Virus record (IMG/VR): IMGVR_UViG_3300024265_000085
Coordinates: 1-47,338 of that record
Length of the DNA stretch: 47,338 nt
Strand: one strand, 5' to 3'
Origin: a virus
Shown here one piece after another: positions 24,601 to 31,620 of the stretch. The first letter of the stretch is position 1, and the number at the start of each line of letters is the position of its first letter. The notes beneath the pieces were generated by a model. It saw only the letters and a list, made by a program, of their open reading frames with translations, made no database searches and was not told the DNA's origin. A program made the translations under genes and the position numbers.

Positions 24601-25976
24601 CTTACGAAGAGACTATTTTCCATATTCTCGGTGCAGAAGACCAGCCGTTTTATTATGGAATGAAGGCTACTTCGATAACCAACCAGGCTGTAGCGAAAGG
24701 GTTGACTAAAAAGCTGAAAGGTAAAGAACTTGATGCTTTCGTTAAAGACCTTATCGCCCACCCAACTGATAAGATGCTCGAAACATCCGTTCACGACGCC
24801 GAGATAGCGGTATTCCAGAACCAGACACGATTAGGTGACGCTTTCGGTACGGTATCGCGCAAGAGGCCGTTTGGGTTCATCTTACCCTTTACTCGTACCC
24901 CTGCCGCGATAGCCATGCAGATAGTCCGGTACACACCTGTAGGTTTGGCGGCGGAAGTTCTCGACCAGATCAAGAAGGGTGAGTTCAATCAGCGTAAATT
25001 CTCACAGGCATTTGGTAGGGCTGCCGCTGGTACAGGAACAATGGTAGCAGGGGGAGCGTTATTTACTGCGGGGCTGCTAACCCTCGACAGGCCCAAAGAC
25101 GAGAGGGAACGCAAGCTGTGGGAACTTGAAGGCAGGAAGGCCAACAGTATTAAGGTGGGTGACGAATGGCGGTCAGTGAATACCTTAGGCCCGATAGGTG
25201 GCGTAGTCCTTATGGGCGGGCATTTCCAAAGGGCCTTAAAGGAAACAGGCAGCCCGACAGAAGCTATGATACAGGCGGGCTTTGGTGGCGCAAAGTCGTT
25301 TACCGAACAGACGTTCCTGAGAGGGCTTAACCAATCATTGCAAGCCTTGACCGACCCTGAGAGATCGTTCGAGACGTGGTTCAGTTCTATGGCGGGGTCG
25401 ATTGTTCCTACGATTGTAGCGGACATCGCAAGGGCAAATGACGAGATAGAGAGGCGGACGGTGGGGCCTGTCCAGAGAGTGCAGGCAAGGGTACCTATCC
25501 TCAGAGAAAAACTACCGCCGAGAATAGATGTGTTCGGGCAGGACTTACCGAGATACGGCGGGAACGTTCTTGAGGTTATGGCCGATCCGTCAAGGCCGTC
25601 TGTAATCAGGGGTGACGTTGTTGTTGAAGAGTTAAGGCGGTTGGCTAAGAACGATATCAAAGTAACACCTACCCTTCTGGGCGGCAGAGATGGATTTGAT
25701 GTATTGACTGTCGAGGAGAATACACAGCTATGGCGACGAGCAGGGGAATTAATGTACCCGGTAATGCTTGCCTTAGTGAACTCGCCCGCATACAATGCCC
25801 TGGACGATTTCGCCAGAGGGGAAAAGATAAAAGAGTTTACGAACCTTACAAAGTCTGCCGCAAAAGCAGAGATGGCAGGAATCAAGTTGAATCAAGGTGT
25901 AAGTATTATAAAGTTGGCTGAAAGTGGATTACTGTCGGTAGAAGAACTCGACAAGATACAATTCTATTTAAGATAA
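21633..25976 (+). CDS. Large internal virion protein, T7 gp16-like
   Basis: At 1447 aa it is the largest protein, and its position and size match T7 gp16, the inner-membrane part of the ejectosome. Residues about 75-100 contain a paired motif VNEFGDEVVEEVNEFGDPVG. Residues about 260-420 are amphipathic helices (VGVSQLPTWMIEFAATGGLA). A Pro/Lys tract (KPTKPKKPKAKPEP, about 713-726) separates it from a C-terminal half with helices like ITNQAVAKGLTKKLKG. I do not see the transglycosylase active site that T7 gp16 carries at its N-terminus. The ORFs on the opposite strand here are shadows. Confidence 0.8.
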   Translation: MAVAVSKFDPQGPGFDIETFKESGGIPDPSGHMGSLDPRTGMVLKGVQHPTFHKTIEAEEKLGNKIVRRGNRLFSVPKSAAGTPVNEFGDEVVEEVNEFGDPVGVSVIQPIAEPIPPEQAFDLMGRQWDAAIENDVPLYIAQQWFYDAQIAATDPDSFAEPVPDNRTGFSENFKDQWTFGKGITKIPVVGGVLGIKENIETIQAANRLLDEEFDYDAWNRKSEEVNRKTGAPGMVFTISRERDMELMAQAIKDLEFESKGKTVRGKVAVGVSQLPTWMIEFAATGGLASIGDDIAQRVGRKLLRKHVETLAGKAVLKTSGLVVGAVVRTSTGLLPRVGEKATERQALIALGVSGEEGWATSLSKAWGTIAIESLSEETGGLITKGLSKGLAKLPFGAKFMTGLQKEWSAITGGTADNFATKMLAKGGYSSIIGEIGEERLGTLLRELTGVSDREGNPAKRMWEGMKEDFDPENLAAEVITILAPASVRRGMTMGISLSKGPDVPTEAEQLDAAVGVGPIAFDTPEDAQGYAERVKKVAVREGEDVAVDVDPADNTVTVDEVVEPLVDEKGVQALSKTEGKPILSRSSIHDDIIRLSFDALGETPTAEELKEMLATEGVRLSVQRFETDIVSGTQGVVRYRVDVSDLEGRSSSKLAKEVFDTKIGTENFFRAETTLEREIPLKERFKAVQQAAVARQVGVVPAKAGEPIPKLVEPKPTKPKKPKAKPEPILVDGKDPAEKILAALETAKEVQPKTEAEKKAELRKRVGAAAGTAESLIRKGNPTREAVLKSTGLLKGPLTDYDLVFESIEDQLTTEEKEAAYQRIYSHPDLKYFGVLNTTTSLDKLLAGTALTPGDVKNIELVFGKTFKPITDVRQIRGDLYDKMLTLWKAGLLTGIKTSGINILSNTTHAISETAANIPGALIDRAISLHTGERALVLATKKGTVAGVVKGIKEGWKYFRTGQSERNVGAKLDYTDVFFGNSRIAKAFQAYEETIFHILGAEDQPFYYGMKATSITNQAVAKGLTKKLKGKELDAFVKDLIAHPTDKMLETSVHDAEIAVFQNQTRLGDAFGTVSRKRPFGFILPFTRTPAAIAMQIVRYTPVGLAAEVLDQIKKGEFNQRKFSQAFGRAAAGTGTMVAGGALFTAGLLTLDRPKDERERKLWELEGRKANSIKVGDEWRSVNTLGPIGGVVLMGGHFQRALKETGSPTEAMIQAGFGGAKSFTEQTFLRGLNQSLQALTDPERSFETWFSSMAGSIVPTIVADIARANDEIERRTVGPVQRVQARVPILREKLPPRIDVFGQDLPRYGGNVLEVMADPSRPSVIRGDVVVEELRRLAKNDIKVTPTLLGGRDGFDVLTVEENTQLWRRAGELMYPVMLALVNSPAYNALDDFARGEKIKEFTNLTKSAAKAEMAGIKLNQGVSIIKLAESGLLSVEELDKIQFYLR

Positions 25977-25994
25977 ACCGGAAGGTGACACAGT

Positions 25995-26339
25995 ATGGCA
26001 AAGGCTTTGAAGGCTAATTTAGGTAATATTATTACTATCCTTATAGTTGCCACAGGGGTCGTGGTACAGTACGCTACGACAAGGGCAGATGTGCGGGCAA
26101 TGAGAACCGATGTTGTGCGTATTGAGCGGGACAGCAAGGAACGCGACGACAGGCTAGAGAAGACGCTTGACGAAACACGGAGCCTCGCCGAAAAGACTGC
26201 ACGCGATGCCGAATTCTTCAAAGGCAAAGTCAGTGAAAAATTGAACAACATCACTAAGCAATTAGACCGCCAATACGAAATATTACAATCATGGGAGCCG
26301 ACTGATGGGCAAAAAGAGAAAGCTACAGAAAAAGACTAA
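25995..26339 (+). CDS. Membrane-anchored coiled-coil protein (possible lysis protein)
   Basis: The ATG at 25995 follows GGAAGG. Residues 10-27 (GNIITILIVATGVVVQYA) form one transmembrane helix; the remaining 85 residues are a charged coiled coil (RIERDSKERDDRLEKTLDET). An N-terminal anchor with a periplasmic coil is the layout of i-spanins and some holins, so a lysis role is possible. It is the last full-length gene of the rightward operon, a usual place for lysis genes. No endolysin is next to it. Confidence 0.65.
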   Translation: MAKALKANLGNIITILIVATGVVVQYATTRADVRAMRTDVVRIERDSKERDDRLEKTLDETRSLAEKTARDAEFFKGKVSEKLNNITKQLDRQYEILQSWEPTDGQKEKATEKD

Positions 26340-26385
26340 ACGAACTATAAAGAAAAAGACTAAAAAGAAACTGAAGAAGAAATAA
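26305..26385 (+). CDS. 26-aa extremely Lys-rich peptide overlapping the previous gene
   Basis: The ATG at 26305 lies inside the end of the membrane/coiled-coil gene in another frame and continues 45 bases past its stop. The product begins MGKKRKLQKKTKRTIKKK and is about two-thirds Lys/Arg. It could bind nucleic acid or lipid. AT-rich sequence easily gives such a peptide by chance, but the frame ends just before the operon terminator and would be the last gene. There is no strong ribosome site, only translational coupling. Confidence 0.35.
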   Translation: MGKKRKLQKKTKRTIKKKTKKKLKKK

Positions 26386-26397
26386 TCTTCTCCTCCG

Positions 26398-26424
26398 TTT
26401 GGCCCTGCTGACGAGTGGGGCCAT
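26398..26424. terminator. Bidirectional hairpin between convergent operons
   Basis: TGGCCC and GGGCCA (about 26400-26423) form a stem between the end of the rightward operon (26385) and the end of the leftward module (26425), with short T/A tracts (GTTT, CATTT) on both sides. The T-tract is weak, but the place between converging stops supports a shared terminator. Confidence 0.55.
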
Positions 26425-27210
26425 TTAAGCTATCAACCTGCCCCCGACCAGCCCTGAATCTATCAGTCCCCCGTTTACCAATCTGACTGCGCCAGCGGTA
26501 GGTGCGAATATGAGACGGTCTTGTTTGAATGGTAGCCACAGGTCTTGCGAGAGGGCCTGTATTTGAGATGCATTGAGGGCGCGGTTGTAGATTTTGAAGT
26601 CAAATATTATGGAATCAAACACCCTGAAAGTAGAAGGATGATTTCTGGCCGCAATTCTTATTGTTTTACCGTCGAGCGTTGTCGGTGCTCCTGCTGGAGC
26701 ATCAATTTCGGAAACACCCACTGAGACACCATCGAGATAGAATTTGGGGGCCTCAATTCCTACTTGCGTAATAGCTAACGTGATAGTTGACGGAAACGTA
26801 ATTAAGGGGTCCGTCATAAACCACCTGCCGTTTGTGGCTGCATCTCTCCGCCAAATAAAATTATTTCCCGACCACTCTGAAAATGTATTGTCGGTTCCAA
26901 ACTGAATCAAACGCCCAGAGTTATCAGTACCTAATGACCTAACATGGAACTTGCTTATGATTGTGAAGTCGGGGCCACTGAATCTGCCTGTTTTTGCGGG
27001 AACCTCAACATAGTCTTCTTCGGCAGGGTTAAAATCTAACCCCTGCCCAGCCCATGTAGCACCAGTGATATCGCCGTGGCTGGCAAGGTAGGAATAGTCT
27101 ATGAGACGTTGATTGGGACGAAAAGGAGAGGCAAAGACAAGGCCCTGCGTACTCCAATGAAAATCATTACGGAGAGTACCGAACCACGGTTTTTGCTGTA
27201 TGAGTCGCAT
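26425..27210 (-). CDS. LamG/concanavalin-like domain virion protein
   Basis: Residues about 20-235 of this 261-aa protein have the LamG jelly-roll pattern: GLDFNPAEEDYVEVPAKTG, then FTIISKFHVRS, IKIDAPKFYLDGVSVG-like strand pairs (EAPKFYLDGVSVGVSEIDAP) and the closing IIFDFKIYNRALNASQIQAL. That last motif is the classic LamG ending. The final 25 residues are Gly-rich. It would bind glycans or act as a surface decoration. It is the last gene of a leftward module starting at 28592. Confidence 0.75.
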   Translation of the reverse strand: MRLIQQKPWFGTLRNDFHWSTQGLVFASPFRPNQRLIDYSYLASHGDITGATWAGQGLDFNPAEEDYVEVPAKTGRFSGPDFTIISKFHVRSLGTDNSGRLIQFGTDNTFSEWSGNNFIWRRDAATNGRWFMTDPLITFPSTITLAITQVGIEAPKFYLDGVSVGVSEIDAPAGAPTTLDGKTIRIAARNHPSTFRVFDSIIFDFKIYNRALNASQIQALSQDLWLPFKQDRLIFAPTAGAVRLVNGGLIDSGLVGGRLIA

Positions 27211-27767
27211 TACTGAACTTCATCCTCAAGAGGTGTGAAGGTAATAGACATTTCAACAGCATCCCCCTCAAAAGCCTGACTGCCGTTATTGACAACTACA
27301 GGCATACCGTACTGGAGGGGTAGCTGTGCGGAGAATGTGGTTTGTTGAACTACTGTCGCGGCGTCGTTTGTGACTTGCAGTTGACCCAGAAACTCAAGTT
27401 GCAAAAGGGATTCATCCAGCGTACTCCCCGCAGTACCTGTATATGCCGCGTCCGAACCCGTAGTGCCTCCGGGGTTGGCTGTAGCCGCTGTGCCACTTAA
27501 TGATGGTGCCCAGTACAAATCGACCGTTCCGCCGTCGGCAGGGGCAACGTCAAACTCGATTCGCATCGTTACACCATATCTTCGCGCGAATCTGTTCGAG
27601 ACTAATCCATTATCAAGATTGTCTTTTGCGCCTTGACGGGCTGCGCCTGCGGCAAGGGAAGTTAAATCAAGTTGGGCTGTGTCAGGAAAGGGACTGTTTC
27701 CATAATCTCCTGCGTTAGCCCACACTAAAGGAGTTGCGTCTGCCGCTACTAATATCTTATTAGCCAT
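27210..27767 (-). CDS. Paralogous virion-type protein, copy 2
   Basis: The 185-aa protein shares with its neighbour at 28330 the start MANKILxAxDxTPxV, the core ARRYxxTxRI, YWAPSLS, ANPGG, GSDxAYTGTAGSTL and ESLLQLxFxG, and the end EMSxTFTPxEx. So it is a tandem duplicate that has diverged substantially. It is beta-rich with Gly/Ala loops and has no signal peptide. The association with a LamG protein suggests an external virion component. The start overlaps the neighbour's stop. Confidence 0.65.
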   Translation of the reverse strand: MANKILVAADATPLVWANAGDYGNSPFPDTAQLDLTSLAAGAARQGAKDNLDNGLVSNRFARRYGVTMRIEFDVAPADGGTVDLYWAPSLSGTAATANPGGTTGSDAAYTGTAGSTLDESLLQLEFLGQLQVTNDAATVVQQTTFSAQLPLQYGMPVVVNNGSQAFEGDAVEMSITFTPLEDEVQ

Positions 27768-28330
27768 TATTGTGCCTCTTCTTCGATTGGGGTAAAAGTA
27801 ACAGACATTTCGTCGGGGTCGCCAAGTTCGGCACTGGTTTGGTTGTTGTGAGCCACAAGGGTTCCGTATTGAGTAGGGAACGCCGCCACGAATGTTTGTT
27901 GTTGAACTACAGGATGATCGTCGTCAGTTACTATTAGAGATCCTATGAACTGTAACTGCAAAAGCGACTCAACCAATGTACTGCCTGCTGTACCAGTATA
28001 TGCGCCGTCGGAGCCGACTACGCCTCCGGGGTTTGCCGTGGTTGCGGTGACTGAAAGGGACGGCGCCCAGTAGAAATCGATACTTTCGCCCGCAGCTATA
28101 ACCTCAAACTCTTTTACCACTATCCGGGGTGTTATTGCGTATCTGCGGGCAATGCGGTTCTCGACTCCGCCCGTATCTAAATCGACCTTATCGCTCTGCC
28201 TTGCCGCAGCCGCATCCAAACCAGTCAATCCAAAATCGTCGGTCTTCGATCCGCCGTCACCAGTGTAAGTCAATGCGTCGGCAAAAACTATCGGCGTAGT
28301 GTCAGTGGCTATGAGTATCTTATTAGCCAT
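27767..28330 (-). CDS. Paralogous virion-type protein, copy 1
   Basis: This 187-aa homologue of the gene at 27210-27767 has the same length, the same YWAPSLS, AYTGTAGSTL and QQ-TF-A motifs and acidic C-terminus. It carries additional acidic loops (YTGDGGSKTDDFG). The pair may form a heteromer, or one copy may be an alternative surface protein. ATG 28330 overlaps the stop of the preceding gene by eight bases. No family name can be given with confidence. Confidence 0.65.
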   Translation of the reverse strand: MANKILIATDTTPIVFADALTYTGDGGSKTDDFGLTGLDAAAARQSDKVDLDTGGVENRIARRYAITPRIVVKEFEVIAAGESIDFYWAPSLSVTATTANPGGVVGSDGAYTGTAGSTLVESLLQLQFIGSLIVTDDDHPVVQQQTFVAAFPTQYGTLVAHNNQTSAELGDPDEMSVTFTPIEEEAQ

Positions 28331-28592
28331 TCAAGACACCTTCCATATAGGTTTTAGCATCGGACTCAAGCTCGGTAATCTTGCCGGCAACAAGAGGCTC
28401 TTTTGCCAGCTCTGCGGCATACTTACGGAGTGCCGAGTCAGCAACAGCCTTCTTTTCGGCTTCGGTAGACATAGGGCCGGATGCGGAAGTTGTGCGGATA
28501 TCACCTTCGCCATCGTTGATTACAGCGACGAGTTTGCCTTCTGAGCGGGCCAGATTGATGAGTTCGACTGTTGGGGTTACGATAACTGCCAT
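28323..28592 (-). CDS. 89-aa hypothetical protein, first gene of the leftward virion module
   Basis: The ATG at 28592 lies about 20 nt downstream of the inferred start of a consensus promoter (28618-28646). The product starts MAVIVTPTVELINLARSEGK and has a beta strand, a turn (VINDGEGDIRT) and a charged helix (KKAVADSALRKYAAELAKEP). It overlaps the first paralogous gene. No domain is recognised. Confidence 0.65.
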   Translation of the reverse strand: MAVIVTPTVELINLARSEGKLVAVINDGEGDIRTTSASGPMSTEAEKKAVADSALRKYAAELAKEPLVAGKITELESDAKTYMEGVLNG

Positions 28593-28617
28593 AATACGTC
28601 CTTAAATTAACGACAGT

Positions 28618-28646
28618 ACTATAGCATATTTAAGCGGGAATGTCAA
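28618..28646 (-). promoter_or_regulatory. Consensus leftward promoter of the virion-type module
   Basis: On the leftward strand, TTGACA (28646-28641), exactly 17 bases, then TATAGT (28623-28618) is a near-perfect sigma70 promoter. It is immediately followed by AAGGAC and the ATG at 28592. It gives the four-gene module 28592-26425 its own expression, separate from the early genes upstream. Confidence 0.85.
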
Positions 28647-28652
28647 GAAGTT

Positions 28653-28964
28653 TTATGTGGTTGTATATGTAATACAAGTGGACGTGCTGTTGTTCCAGCT
28701 ATCCGCAAGCCACCAACTGCCCGCAGATGATGAATCGGTGGAGGCCGTAGTCGTGTATGTTGTCATGGATGGGGCATAATTGTACGTTTGTCCATTCCTT
28801 TGCCCCCATCTATCTCCGGTAACTTTCCCGCCTTGGATTACGCGACAATGCTCATGTTGGCATTTAGGGCAGGTTACGACATGATTGCCGCTAAGAGCTA
28901 AATCCAATTCAATCTTGAAATATCCGTCACAGGCATGGCAGTATAGTTCGGTAATCTCTTTCAT
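28653..28964 (-). CDS. Zinc-ribbon protein with Ser/Thr-rich tail
   Basis: In this 103-aa protein, CHAC (residues 9-12) and CPKC (32-35) form a zinc ribbon; the loop LSGNHVVTCPKCQHEHCRVI with VIQGGKVTGDRWG is a pattern I know from small phage proteins of many environmental podoviruses. Residues 65-103 are low-complexity Thr/Ser/Tyr/Trp, ending TYTTT. It may bind nucleic acid, and the tail may be surface exposed; neither is shown. It is the last of the leftward early genes. Confidence 0.65.
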   Translation of the reverse strand: MKEITELYCHACDGYFKIELDLALSGNHVVTCPKCQHEHCRVIQGGKVTGDRWGQRNGQTYNYAPSMTTYTTTASTDSSSAGSWWLADSWNNSTSTCITYTTT

Positions 28965-29201
28965 TTAATCAACGCTCCCATCTGCCGGAATATCACCGAC
29001 GCATCTATTGTGTGCCTTTTCGTGGCAGGTTCTACACAGTGCGATTAAGTTTTCTATACTGTCTTTGTCGGGGTTGCCTCCCATGCCCTTCGATTCTATA
29101 TGGTGGATGTCCACTGCCGTCGCCCCACACTTCTCGCACGGGATAAACTCATGTCCTGTATAGGCGTGATGTTCAAGGTATATCTTTACGTGTTTCTTCA
29201 T
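28965..29201 (-). CDS. HNH endonuclease-like protein 1
   Basis: From ATG 29201 the 78-aa product begins MKKHVKIYLEHHAYTGHEFI and holds the full HNH core: CEKC, then VDIHHIESKGMGG, then NLIALCRTCHEKAH. The two CxxC pairs bind structural zinc and the HH/N/H residues bind the catalytic metal. An earlier ATG at 29246 (MCRKC) would overlap the next upstream gene by 74 bases. It would cut DNA, as a packaging-linked or homing nuclease; being free-standing and small, it could be either. Confidence 0.75.
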   Translation of the reverse strand: MKKHVKIYLEHHAYTGHEFIPCEKCGATAVDIHHIESKGMGGNPDKDSIENLIALCRTCHEKAHNRCVGDIPADGSVD

Positions 29202-29487
29202 GGCGTTTCTTGTGACAGTCTTTGCATAACGGCACTTGCGGCACATTTAATAGCTTATCGCGTATTAGTCGCAGGATTCCAGTCCAGTCTATTGGCGGTT
29301 CGTGGTGTACCTGCAACTTAACAACCCGACCTCTGGCGACAGATTGCTTGATTCCGCAGTCGGCACATCGGTAGTCATGGTCTTTAAGAGCTTTGGCTCG
29401 TTCCCGTGACCGCAACCAGACCCGACGGAGCGCATTCTTAATCTGGCTGAGTGGCGTTATTGGCTTGCGGCGTTTCTTCTTAGCCAT
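29173..29487 (-). CDS. HNH-like endonuclease 2
   Basis: This 104-aa protein has a Lys/Arg-rich N-terminus (MAKKKRRKPITPLSQIKNAL). The YRCADCGIK zinc knuckle, KLQVHHEPPIDW (HH) and VPLCKDCHKKRHEETRK complete an HNH fold. The middle Asn is less clear than in its neighbour. It overlaps the following HNH gene; two HNH genes back to back may be separate mobile nucleases or a DNA-processing pair. The ribosome site GGAGG is present. Confidence 0.7.
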   Translation of the reverse strand: MAKKKRRKPITPLSQIKNALRRVWLRSRERAKALKDHDYRCADCGIKQSVARGRVVKLQVHHEPPIDWTGILRLIRDKLLNVPQVPLCKDCHKKRHEETRKDIP

Positions 29488-29522
29488 TTATCGCCTCCAC
29501 CACATGAATTTGACGTACCATT

Positions 29523-30008
29523 TCAGTCAGTTTCCTTGAACACTACCCATCCGAGCGTGGCGGGCTTGAAGCCTTCCCGTAATTGAGTATCATTTGCGCT
29601 GTGTAGCAGAATATCATGTTTTTCGGAATAGAACGCGCATAGCGAAGTCATTATGACGCCACCTTTTTCCTTGAACACGCCGCCGACACAGCCGCAATTC
29701 ACAGCCCGTGACAAGTTAGTCCAATCGCTATCTGCACCGTCAGGAAATTCTTCATACTGTCCATTTCGTACTCGCCGCAGCACATACCCCGGAAATACAG
29801 GGGTGTCCGGGGCGGGCTGGTAGTCTTTGTGGATGCGGTAGGTGTCACCAGATAGAAACGATCCTATCCCAGAGCAAGGCAACCACCCCGCGTTGTCTCT
29901 GTACTCACAGTTCTTTATGCCAACCTTGTCAAAACATGCCTGTTCTCCTTCGCTCAATTCTCCGTAGACGACAATGTTTTCTTTTAGATTTTCACTTAGT
30001 CGGTTCAT
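29523..30008 (-). CDS. Hypothetical protein, 161 aa
   Basis: The ATG at 30008 lies within the end of the small lipoprotein gene. The protein is mixed with several Cys (VNCGCVGGVFKEKGG) and aromatic residues, and a YRIHKDYQPAPDTP linker. No clear domain. The gap 29488-29522 to the HNH gene is short. The position among small accessory genes suggests a host-takeover or accessory role, without evidence. Confidence 0.55.
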   Translation of the reverse strand: MNRLSENLKENIVVYGELSEGEQACFDKVGIKNCEYRDNAGWLPCSGIGSFLSGDTYRIHKDYQPAPDTPVFPGYVLRRVRNGQYEEFPDGADSDWTNLSRAVNCGCVGGVFKEKGGVIMTSLCAFYSEKHDILLHSANDTQLREGFKPATLGWVVFKETD

Positions 30009-30165
30009 TGTGTTTCTCCTTTACAAACCTCGGATCATTCTTCCACCAATCGGGATTTTCCTCTACCCATTTCATCCATTCTCTGTATTGCTGGTCGTAT
30101 CGCTGCTGGGTGGTTTGGCAGCCTATGAGCAGGAGTGCGAGCAGGATTAGGGTGAGGTTTCGCAT
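29992..30165 (-). CDS. Small lipoprotein (57 aa)
   Basis: ATG 30165, behind GGAGGTAG, encodes MRNLTLILLALLLIGCQTTQ: a short basic start, a hydrophobic core and a lipobox LIGC, then a Gln/Trp-rich mature part (EWMKWVEENPDWWKNDPRF). After signal peptidase II cleavage, Cys15 would be acylated, and Q at +2 favours the outer membrane. Phage lipoproteins of this size serve as o-spanins or receptor-blocking exclusion proteins. It is not adjacent to an i-spanin candidate, so exclusion is the slightly better guess. Confidence 0.7.
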   Translation of the reverse strand: MRNLTLILLALLLIGCQTTQQRYDQQYREWMKWVEENPDWWKNDPRFVKEKHNEPTK

Positions 30166-30338
30166 TCTACCTCCTTCCAATCTGGCAAAAGGTTCTCGTT
30201 ACATAAACAAACGCCTCGCTTACGGAAACGAGTATTGCCCTTAAGATTGTCCGGCAATCCCTTGTCAGAGTACATTATTTTGACGATACACGGGGTGGCG
30301 GCGTCACACGTTTTACATTCCCATTCTTCAGTTTTCAT
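30147..30338 (-). CDS. 63-aa Cys-rich small protein
   Basis: It begins MKTEEWECKTCDAATPCIVK and has CxxC (8-11), C17 and a second CxC (GVCLCNE) plus one late Cys. It is probably a small zinc-binding domain. The N-terminal EWECKTC opening recurs in form among other phage mini-proteins here (for example 38132-38290). It overlaps both neighbours by a few bases. Confidence 0.6.
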   Translation of the reverse strand: MKTEEWECKTCDAATPCIVKIMYSDKGLPDNLKGNTRFRKRGVCLCNENLLPDWKEVECETSP

Positions 30339-30921
30339 TTCCTTGCTCCTTTGCCATCAAATCCAACAGAGCTTTCAGCGGCGCACTGTTGTTCGGATCA
30401 TTTTGTATCTCCGCCTCGATCCGCAACAACTGGTCGGCCCGTAAGCTCTTATCATTCGGAACAGCTATCGGCGGTGGTGGTTCAACTTCCACAGGTTGCC
30501 TAACCCTACGGATTGGCAACGGTGCAAAGGTGGCAGTTGTCTTCGTATTACTTTCAAACCTAACAAAACACCATCCAACTCCGGGTATAAATTTCGTTAT
30601 GAGTTTTTCTGTCCGCTCGCTGCGTATTTCTGGGCGTTTCCCAAGATACAGCCATTCCGGTCGTCCGTATATGGCTCGATAAATCTCCAACGCTTCCGCG
30701 TCACCGATAGCCATGCCCTTGTAGACTTCTCGAAAGTTTGGCCCCTGGTATCCTTCTGCAAGGAAGCCAAAATCTGGAAGGTTCCACGGGGGACCATCTA
30801 CGTCGCCGCTGTCTACAGCAGTTTTGGGCCGCATCCAGTTGTCTCGAATCTCTGTCAAAATATCTGAATGAGTGCCGCCCAAGATCGTTGAAGTTAATAA
30901 GAGTAAGATTTTGATTTTCAT
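30328..30921 (-). CDS. Exported hypothetical protein, 197 aa
   Basis: The N-terminus MKIKILLLLTSTILGGTHSD is a classic signal sequence with likely cleavage after residue 17-19. The mature part has no cysteine pair apart from a single Cys near GVGWCFVRF, a conserved-looking W/F stretch (PPWNLPDFGFLAEGYQGPNF) and a Pro-rich linker (VEVEPPPPIAVP). It ends in charged helices. It would act in the periplasm or outside. The function is unknown; overlap with neighbours suggests an operon. Confidence 0.6.
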   Translation of the reverse strand: MKIKILLLLTSTILGGTHSDILTEIRDNWMRPKTAVDSGDVDGPPWNLPDFGFLAEGYQGPNFREVYKGMAIGDAEALEIYRAIYGRPEWLYLGKRPEIRSERTEKLITKFIPGVGWCFVRFESNTKTTATFAPLPIRRVRQPVEVEPPPPIAVPNDKSLRADQLLRIEAEIQNDPNNSAPLKALLDLMAKEQGNEN

Positions 30922-31214
30922 TGTGATGCCCTCTCAGCTTTTTCATACTCTTGTGGGTAACATGTTTCAAACGCAGCTTCTATTATTTCCAGCTTCTCTA
31001 TCCGCTTGTCTTTGTCTGCGAGTTTCTTGTCAGCGGCTTTGAGACGGGCTTTCAGTTCACGGATGGTTCTTGCGGCATAATGTTCCGCCTCTGACTTGGG
31101 GATCATGGGGCAATCTAAATATTTTTGCAGTGCATCCGGTGGAGTTGCCCGCCCTGTTTCAGTTTCGGCGAATGCTTTGATAAGTGCCTGTTCTTCCGGT
31201 GTCATTTCAGCCAT
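30918..31214 (-). CDS. 98-aa coiled-coil hypothetical protein
   Basis: I chose ATG 31214 (MAEMTPEEQALIKAFAETE). The second half is a coiled coil (YAARTIRELKARLKAADKKL...RIEKLEIIE). No catalytic residues. It overlaps the preceding gene's stop by eight bases and the next gene's start by four. Confidence 0.6.
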   Translation of the reverse strand: MAEMTPEEQALIKAFAETETGRATPPDALQKYLDCPMIPKSEAEHYAARTIRELKARLKAADKKLADKDKRIEKLEIIEAAFETCYPQEYEKAERASQ

Positions 31215-31620
31215 TATCTTCCCCACTTTCAATCAATTCGATATCTTCCATGAAACACAATAATGCAGTCGCGTCATAATTAGGCACAGTGACCATAAAG
31301 GCCATTTCGTCTTGCTCCCATGAAACTACGCCCGCATGGACCTCTCCTTTTTGGGCGGTGCATGGACCGCAAACGTATCGTATCTTATCCCCCGCATACA
31401 CAGCATTCCCGTGCTTGTCGTTACGGACGTGGGGACTTACTGTTTCGGGGCAGACTTCAATAATACCTTCAATTGCGTCATCGCCGTATTGTGTTTCAGA
31501 AAATTCAGCATCAGGCAATACGATAAACACCCTGCCAGATGCTTTCGCCAAACTACCATAAGCCCACCTTGACGATACAACTTTACATTCATCTTTTATC
31601 TTGCCTCTGAAATCATTCAT
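31207..31620 (-). CDS. YopX-like protein 1
   Basis: ATG 31620 gives 137 aa, starting MNDFRGKIKDECKVVSSRWA. The protein has the YopX family pattern: FRGK near the start, VCPETVSPHVRNDKHGNAVYAGD-type central segment (V-x-x-x-T-V-x-x...D-K-x-G-x-x-x-Y-x-G-D) and a beta barrel (VVSWEQDEMAFMV). YopX-like proteins are common in phages and prophages with unknown function. The second YopX-like gene is at 32424-32852. Confidence 0.75.
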   Translation of the reverse strand: MNDFRGKIKDECKVVSSRWAYGSLAKASGRVFIVLPDAEFSETQYGDDAIEGIIEVCPETVSPHVRNDKHGNAVYAGDKIRYVCGPCTAQKGEVHAGVVSWEQDEMAFMVTVPNYDATALLCFMEDIELIESGEDNG

